A stretch of DNA of 33,609 nt from JBFWML01 sp050251635 (GTDB lineage: Bacteria > Campylobacterota > Campylobacteria > Campylobacterales > SZUA-545), in assembly GCA_050251635.1 (NCBI GenBank), contig JBFWML010000023.1:1-33609 (forward strand). Direction: 5' to 3'. The translations under genes and the position numbers were made by a program. Below the pieces are notes generated by a model, which did not search any database, was not told where the DNA came from, and saw nothing but the letters and a program-made list of their open reading frames with translations. How positions within the stretch are numbered: position 1 is the stretch's first letter; every line of letters starts with the position of its first letter. Positions 29,537-33,609 of this stretch are shown one piece after another.

Positions 29537-30862
29537 TTAATTTAGCAGTTGTGCTCTTAAGCGCTCTTCGTCGTTTTGGGCGGGGTCGAAGCGCAGATAA
29601 ATCTTCTGTCCGTCGGCGCTTTTGTAGCAGTCTTTAACTCCGGCGATCGCTTCGATTTGGCTCTGGGTCAGGCCGGGTTTGAGCGGCGTGGCGGCGGGTT
29701 CGACGGCAAGCAGTTTCATCTTGACCGGGTTGGTCAGCCCCAGCGTCATCAGCAGCCATGCGAAGGCCAGCGCGGAAAGCAGCAGGCTTAAGGCCTCCAT
29801 CCCGTGCGCGCCGTAGGTCCAGCCTGCGCTTAGGCCGCCGACAAACACGCCGAAAAACTGGCAGGCGTTAAACAGCCCCAGCGCCGCGCCCCGTTCGGCG
29901 GCGCGGGCGAACTTGGTTGCGCTGCTTTGCATGAGCGGTTCAAGGGAGTTGATTCCCATAAAAATCACCACCACCCACACCAAAAACATGCTTTCGGCAT
30001 GGAAGAAAAACAGACCCAAAAAGGCGGCGATCAGCAAAACAATCCCCGCGATCATCACGGTTTTGACGCGGTTGTATTTTTCCCCCAGCACCGCGCCCGC
30101 GCCCATGGCCAAAATGCCGAAAAAGACGGCGGGCAGATAAATCTTCCACAGATCGGTGATGGCCCAGCCAAATTGCCGCGTCAACGCCAGCGGGATAAAA
30201 ATAAAGGTCGCGGTCATCACGAAGCTGTGCAGAAACATCGCCATATTGAGCCGCGTCAGATCGCGGTTTTGCAGCACGCGGCGCAGCTTGGAGCCTTCCA
30301 ACGGTTCAAAGGGCAGCGATCGCGGCGGCGTGGGGACTTTGAATTTCAGCACCAAAACCGCGCCGATCGCCAGCGCGGCGCTGACCCAAAAGAGGCTCGA
30401 AACACCGTAGTGGCCGCCGATAATCGGGCCGACAAGCAGCGCCACCACAAAACTCAGCGCGATCGACCCGCCCATCATAGCCATGGCTTGGGAGCGTTTT
30501 TCTTCGTCGATCAGGTCGCCGATGGTGGCGGTAATGACGGCGCTCACCGCCCCCGCGCCCTGCAAAAACCGTCCGGCGATCAGCCACATGATCGAATCCG
30601 ACAGCGCGCACACCACCGACCCGGCGGCAAAAACCAGCATCCCGGCCGCAATCATCCCGCGCCGCCCGAAACGGTCGCTGAGGTGTCCGAAGGGGTACTG
30701 AAAAAGCATCTGCATCAACGCGTAACCCCCCACGGCCACCCCCGCCAAAAACGGCGTTCCGCCGGGCAGTTGCGTCGCGTGCAGGGCCAGCAGCGGCATC
30801 ACCAAAAACAAGCCAAAAAAGCGCATGGCCAAAATCGAGGCGAGATATCCGACAATCTTCAT
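29537..30862 (-). CDS. YajR-like MFS transporter with C-terminal soluble domain
   Basis: 441 residues. About 12 membrane segments; GHLSDRFGRRGM is the motif A loop (residues ~58-70) between helices 2 and 3. The last ~70 residues (GLTQSQIEAIAGVKDCYKSADGQ, then KIYLRFD) form a small ferredoxin-like domain as in YajR (the YAM domain), which E. coli YajR places in the cytoplasm. Likely a proton-coupled exporter; its substrate is not known. AAGG lies before the ATG at 30862. First gene of a minus-strand run with gatC, ArsC-like and pilT. Confidence 0.9.
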   Translation of the reverse strand: MKIVGYLASILAMRFFGLFLVMPLLALHATQLPGGTPFLAGVAVGGYALMQMLFQYPFGHLSDRFGRRGMIAAGMLVFAAGSVVCALSDSIMWLIAGRFLQGAGAVSAVITATIGDLIDEEKRSQAMAMMGGSIALSFVVALLVGPIIGGHYGVSSLFWVSAALAIGAVLVLKFKVPTPPRSLPFEPLEGSKLRRVLQNRDLTRLNMAMFLHSFVMTATFIFIPLALTRQFGWAITDLWKIYLPAVFFGILAMGAGAVLGEKYNRVKTVMIAGIVLLIAAFLGLFFFHAESMFLVWVVVIFMGINSLEPLMQSSATKFARAAERGAALGLFNACQFFGVFVGGLSAGWTYGAHGMEALSLLLSALAFAWLLMTLGLTNPVKMKLLAVEPAATPLKPGLTQSQIEAIAGVKDCYKSADGQKIYLRFDPAQNDEERLRAQLLN

Positions 30863-30923
30863 AACAAAGGCCTTTTGTAAAAGCCGTAATTGTATAAGAT
30901 GGGCGCTTTTTGGCTTTCGGGCT

Positions 30924-32075
30924 TTAAGCGGACGCCGCCAACGCCGCCCTAAGCGGCTCTTTCATCAAAACAGACTGCTGAAGCTCAAGCAGAAACTTCT
31001 GCCATCCCGCATCGATCGTCTCGCGCATTCTTTTATCCAGCATCATGCGGATGGATTCCCGCTCTTCGTAGGGGATGGATTCGTCAAAGGCTTTTTCGTA
31101 GTCGGGGTCTTGTTTGATGGCGGTGACGGCGCTGTAGTATCCGGCGCTGACCTGCTTGGGATCAATCTCTTCATCTATCCAGTGGGCGCCTCGTCCCAGA
31201 TCGAGCAGGGATAGCATTTCACTAGCCAGACGGCTGAAGGCATCTTTGTTTTCCATGTCAATCCTGGATAAAAGCGCGAGATCGTTATTCTCAACTGCCT
31301 TATAGTAGTCAACGCCGAGGATTTTGTATAAATCCGCCTTTCGTTTGTCAAACTCCCAGTTGACAGCTGTTGTGTAGTATCCCGTTGGGGTCAGGCCCGT
31401 GGCGTAAAGCTCTTTCCAGAAAAAAGCCTCTTGAGTGTTTTTAGGCGAGGGGGATTCGGGCAGGATTTCAGCAAGCTTGGTTTTGAGCTCTTCCAATGGG
31501 CTTGCGTTATTTCCGAGCAGTTCTTTGCCGCGCTGGAAAATCTTTTTTAAAACGTCAGACGCCGGGGTTTCCCTGTTTGGGGAGGTGTGATTTTCTATTA
31601 TCCCGTCAATCATCCCGATCCAGTCAAAGTTGTACCACTCTTCGGCGGGCAGATCGGTCATTGTGTGAAGCTGGGGTGGCTCGAAAGAGAATTTCTGTGT
31701 GGGTGCGAGCATAATATCCATTATGCGTCCTAGGCCATCACCGAAAACCTCTTTAAAGATTTCCACAAACGGTTCCGGTATAAGAATTTTGTCCATATTT
31801 TGAATTTGCGTGTGGCTGTTTTCGATATTGTTTATGTCTTTAAGGCTTGTCATCGGCGTGGTTCGCCAGACATTCAGATGCTCGGCATTGGCGTTTATAT
31901 TGTGATCTTGAGCCCTGAACTCTTTTGCGTATGTGCTTGCTTCTGTCCGCACAGTTTCGTCCCAGACGCGGTTAAGCTCGTCTCCGAACATAGCTTCATA
32001 GCGGGCCATAGTCGAGATGTGCCTAAAGAACGGCCCATCCCCCTGTGCGCCATAGTAACCGATGCCCGCTATCAT
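30924..32075 (-). CDS. Unrecognised 383-residue protein
   Basis: 383 residues from the ATG at 32075, with a strong AAGGAGCC (32079-32086). No signal peptide or membrane segment, mostly helical. It opens MIAGIGYYGAQGDGP and ends ALAASA. The C-terminal part is well ordered (RMMLDKRMRETIDAGWQKF). I do not recognise the family. The last 183 bases are repeated at 32147-32329 with three mismatches, so a near-identical paralogue lies upstream. The gene pair suggests recent tandem duplication. Secreted or phase-variable roles cannot be supported. Confidence 0.75.
   Translation of the reverse strand: MIAGIGYYGAQGDGPFFRHISTMARYEAMFGDELNRVWDETVRTEASTYAKEFRAQDHNINANAEHLNVWRTTPMTSLKDINNIENSHTQIQNMDKILIPEPFVEIFKEVFGDGLGRIMDIMLAPTQKFSFEPPQLHTMTDLPAEEWYNFDWIGMIDGIIENHTSPNRETPASDVLKKIFQRGKELLGNNASPLEELKTKLAEILPESPSPKNTQEAFFWKELYATGLTPTGYYTTAVNWEFDKRKADLYKILGVDYYKAVENNDLALLSRIDMENKDAFSRLASEMLSLLDLGRGAHWIDEEIDPKQVSAGYYSAVTAIKQDPDYEKAFDESIPYEERESIRMMLDKRMRETIDAGWQKFLLELQQSVLMKEPLRAALAASA
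30933..31115. repeat. Direct repeat copy 1 (3' end of the 383-aa gene)
   Basis: 183 bases matching 32147-32329 at all but three positions. It covers codons for the last ~60 residues of the 30924-32075 gene. Upstream in the gene, copy 1 continues into GATGGCGG while copy 2 is interrupted by the IS element. Confidence 0.9.
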
Positions 32076-32137
32076 TTTGGCTCCTTTGGGTTGACTTGCC
32101 TTGCTCGGTTGGTAACGTTTGACAGGACGGTCAATGA

Positions 32138-32329
32138 TTATCCCGCCGCCGCCAACGCCGCCCTAAGCGGCTCTTTCATCAAAACAGACTGCTGAAGCTC
32201 CAGCAGAAACTTCTGCCATCCCGCATCGATCATCTCACGCATTCTTTTATCCAGCATCATGCGGATGGATTCCCGCTCTTCGTAGGGGATGGATTCGTCA
32301 AAGGCTTTTTCGTAGTCGGGGTCTTGTTT
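32138..32329 (-). pseudogene. 3' fragment of a second copy of the 383-aa gene, cut by the IS element
   Basis: About 63 residues, DPDYEKAFDESIPYEERESI onward to AALAAAG and a stop at 32138, nearly identical to the C-terminus of the 30924-32075 product (differences include Thr to Met and the last residues). The match ends at 32329, exactly where the insertion sequence begins. The rest of the gene would lie beyond the right edge. A frame from an apparent ATG at 32353 reads from inside the IS and is not a native start. Confidence 0.85.
32147..32329. repeat. Direct repeat copy 2
   Basis: Partner of 30933-31115, offset 1214 bases. Three mismatches were counted by eye. Its right edge is the IS insertion point. 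Confidence 0.9.
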
Positions 32330-32357
32330 TGGACTGTCAACCCCTTTTAGCACAAAG
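32330..32357. repeat. IS3-family terminal inverted repeat (orfB side)
   Basis: Begins TGGACTGTCAACCCC. Pairs with 33582-33609. Confidence 0.85.
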
Positions 32358-32359
32358 AA

Positions 32360-33184
32360 TCAGGCAGCCTTAAGTCCATGCTCCTGCCACCACCTCAGCT
32401 CTTTCTTCATCGGTGATTGATAGTCGTTATACGAGTGCCGCCTCCTTTGGTTGTAAAAGTTGATATAAGCGCTGATGGCCCTGACGGCATCCCACCGTGA
32501 CGCGAACCGCTCGTGATAAATCATTTCGCTTTTGATTGTCTTAAAAAAGCTTTCTGCCACCGCATTGTCGTAACAATTGCCCTTGCCGCTCATGCTCTGC
32601 ACCATACCGTACCGGCCCAGCCGATCTTTGAACGCATCGGAAGCGTATTGGCTGCCCCGATCGGAATGAAAGATCGCCCCCGATAAGGAGCCCCTGCGTT
32701 CCTTGGCTCTCTCCATGGCCGATAGCACCAGCGGTGTGTGCAATTTGCTATCGGTAGCCCACCCGACCACCGATCGGGAATAAAGATCGATGACGGTTGC
32801 CAGATAAAGCCAGCCTTCGCCGGTTCTGATATAGGTGATGTCCCCGGCGTAAACCTTCCCCGGTGCTGCAACGCGAAAGTTCTGACCCAGACGGTTTGGG
32901 GCGCAAGCATAACGATGATTGGAATCGGTGGTCGCAACCCGAAAGCGCGCTCTGGCCTTTGCCCTAAGCCCCAGCGCCTGCATCACACCCCGGATGCGCC
33001 GTCTGGAAACCAGCCAACCGTGATCGTCTCGCAAATCCTTTCTAATCCGTCTCGTCCCATAGGTGCGCAAAGAGGATTCGAACAGAGTTTTAACCATCGT
33101 TTCCAGCATGGGATCTTGCTTGCGCGGACCATGCCGAAGCCAGTGATAATAAGCGGTTCTCGAAACCCCAAGCATCCGGCACAA
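32360..33184 (-). CDS. IS3-family transposase OrfB (DDE integrase domain)
   Basis: 274 residues from the ATG at 33184. A HTH_21-like N-terminus (LGVSRTAYYHWL, RRIRKDLRDDHGWLVSRRRI) precedes the rve integrase core. The DDE residues are visible as VYAGDITYIRT (Asp), HSDRGSQYAS (Asp) and CYDNAVAESFFKTIKSE (Glu). The frame remains open upstream of this ATG to the slippery site at 33265-33271, so the active protein is probably the frameshifted OrfAB fusion of about 391 residues and not OrfB alone. No inactivating mutation was seen. Confidence 0.95.
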   Translation of the reverse strand: MCRMLGVSRTAYYHWLRHGPRKQDPMLETMVKTLFESSLRTYGTRRIRKDLRDDHGWLVSRRRIRGVMQALGLRAKARARFRVATTDSNHRYACAPNRLGQNFRVAAPGKVYAGDITYIRTGEGWLYLATVIDLYSRSVVGWATDSKLHTPLVLSAMERAKERRGSLSGAIFHSDRGSQYASDAFKDRLGRYGMVQSMSGKGNCYDNAVAESFFKTIKSEMIYHERFASRWDAVRAISAYINFYNQRRRHSYNDYQSPMKKELRWWQEHGLKAA

Positions 33185-33231
33185 GAGCCCTGTGGGCCAT
33201 GTTTGCCGATGCTCTTTGATCCATGCGTACT

Positions 33232-33534
33232 TTAGAGGGTTTCCTTGGCGAAGTACGCGGTGGCCTTTTTTAAAATGTCACGCTCCATCTTGAGTCTGGC
33301 GTTCTCTTTGCGAAGGCGCTTATTCTCGGCTTCGAGGCTTTCGCTCACCGGGGTTTTATTGATGGCTTGGTCATGGCGCTTTCTGTGTTGCGCGATCCAG
33401 TTGTGCAGGGTTTTAAAACTCATATTGAGATCACGGGCGACGCCCGCGATGGTGTTGCCTTCAGCCAAAGCCATTTCGACGGCGGTTTGTTTGAACTCTT
33501 CGGGGTAGCGCGTGACTTTTCCTCCACGGCCCAT
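33232..33534 (-). CDS. IS3-family transposase OrfA (HTH)
   Basis: 100 residues. VTRYPEEFKQTAVEMALAEG and TIAGVARDLNMSFKTLHNWI form the HTH that binds the terminal repeats. The C-terminal leucine zipper (LEAENKRLRKENARLKMERD) supports oligomerisation. An A-AAA-AAG heptamer lies in frame near its end. OrfA alone is normally a regulator or inhibitor; the fusion is the transposase. An AAGGA lies before the ATG at 33534. Confidence 0.93.
   Translation of the reverse strand: MGRGGKVTRYPEEFKQTAVEMALAEGNTIAGVARDLNMSFKTLHNWIAQHRKRHDQAINKTPVSESLEAENKRLRKENARLKMERDILKKATAYFAKETL
33265..33271 (-). promoter_or_regulatory. Programmed -1 frameshift heptamer of the IS element
   Basis: A AAA AAG on the minus strand, in the right phase in orfA. 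Slipping one base back enters the orfB frame, which is open from 33265 through to 32360. It is the usual site type for IS3-family OrfAB production. Confidence 0.8.
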
Positions 33535-33581
33535 GGCGAAATCCTTCTGCGTGTTTAATGTCGTTATGTTAAACGGGATTT

Positions 33582-33609
33582 CTTTGTTCTAGGGAGTGTA
33601 GCCAGTCCA
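33582..33609. repeat. IS3-family terminal inverted repeat (orfA side)
   Basis: On the minus strand it begins TGGACTGGCTACAC. Pairs with 32330-32357. Confidence 0.85.

Larger units (their letters stand above)
32330..33609 (-). mobile_element. Complete IS3-family insertion sequence, 1280 bp
   Basis: Both ends begin TGGACTG and are imperfect inverted repeats (about 20 of the outer 28 bases match; 32330-32357 and 33582-33609). It carries orfA and orfB in the standard IS3 layout. The element ends exactly at the last base of the window, so the right target duplicate cannot be seen. It interrupts the paralogue of the 30924-32075 gene; the left target sequence ends GTTT at 32329. The transposase genes appear intact, so the element may be active. 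Confidence 0.93.

Noticed and set aside
28170..29540. A 456-codon plus-strand frame
   Set aside because: It is antisense to pilT, the ArsC-like gene and gatC, all with clear catalytic motifs. The length is a by-product of GC-rich codon use.
29927..30880. A 317-codon plus-strand frame rich in His, Gln and Arg
   Set aside because: Antisense to the MFS gene. Composition is that of a shadow frame.

Overview
The window looks like chromosomal DNA of a GC-rich member of the Campylobacterota (Epsilonproteobacteria). The evidence is the bamD-lon gene pair, the sequence style of BamD and Lon, a short HisZ-like protein, PilT, GatC and YajR-type genes of the kind found there, and Shine-Dalgarno and TAAGAT/TATAAT -10 signals. 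No rRNA or tRNA gene and no CRISPR array was seen, so the assignment rests on protein resemblance and is an inference.

Layout. 1-2639 (minus) is one very long open frame running off the left edge: a secreted MshQ-like protein (lamin-tail-like, beta-solenoid, LamG-like and DUF6701-like parts). 2717-5773 holds bamD and lon. 5845-6051 is the N-terminal stub of a helix-turn-helix regulator, cut where an AT-rich foreign island starts. The island (about 6045-12010) has a small unknown gene, an HTH protein co-transcribed with a 629-residue GHKL ATPase that appears to carry a C-terminal PD-(D/E)XK nuclease, and, convergent to it, an overlapping dndC-dndD-dndE set for DNA phosphorothioation. No dndA, dndB or dndFGH is present in the window.

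12057-18408 holds a glycosyltransferase (rSAM/selenodomain-associated type 2) with two small downstream genes. Divergent from it is a BioB-like radical SAM enzyme, a DUF2064 transferase (type 1), 5-methylthioribose kinase, a periplasmic rhodanese, a TVP38/TMEM64 membrane protein and a CCG-type Fe-S protein. The first part is translationally coupled and resembles the gene neighbourhoods linked to arsenosugar-like metabolism. 18405-25485 has a triple-receiver response regulator, thiL, a DUF502 membrane protein, an orphan LytTR regulator, a TIGR01777 epimerase, a glucosaminidase-fold exported protein and a HAD phosphatase. 25552-30862 has a class V aminotransferase, hisZ, a small membrane protein, pilT, an ArsC/Spx-like gene, gatC and a YajR-like MFS transporter.

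The right end (30924-33609) contains an unrecognised 383-residue protein, the 3' tail of a nearly identical paralogue, and a complete 1280-bp IS3-family element inserted in that paralogue; the element ends on the last base of the window.

The most interesting points are the pairing of a minimal DndCDE set with a GHKL-nuclease candidate effector, recurrent -10 boxes placed exactly so that transcripts would be leaderless (dndC, the HAD gene, the 21563 gene and nearly thiL), the radical SAM/MtnK/transferase cluster, and a hairpin that would bury the ribosome binding site of the 12149-12664 gene.
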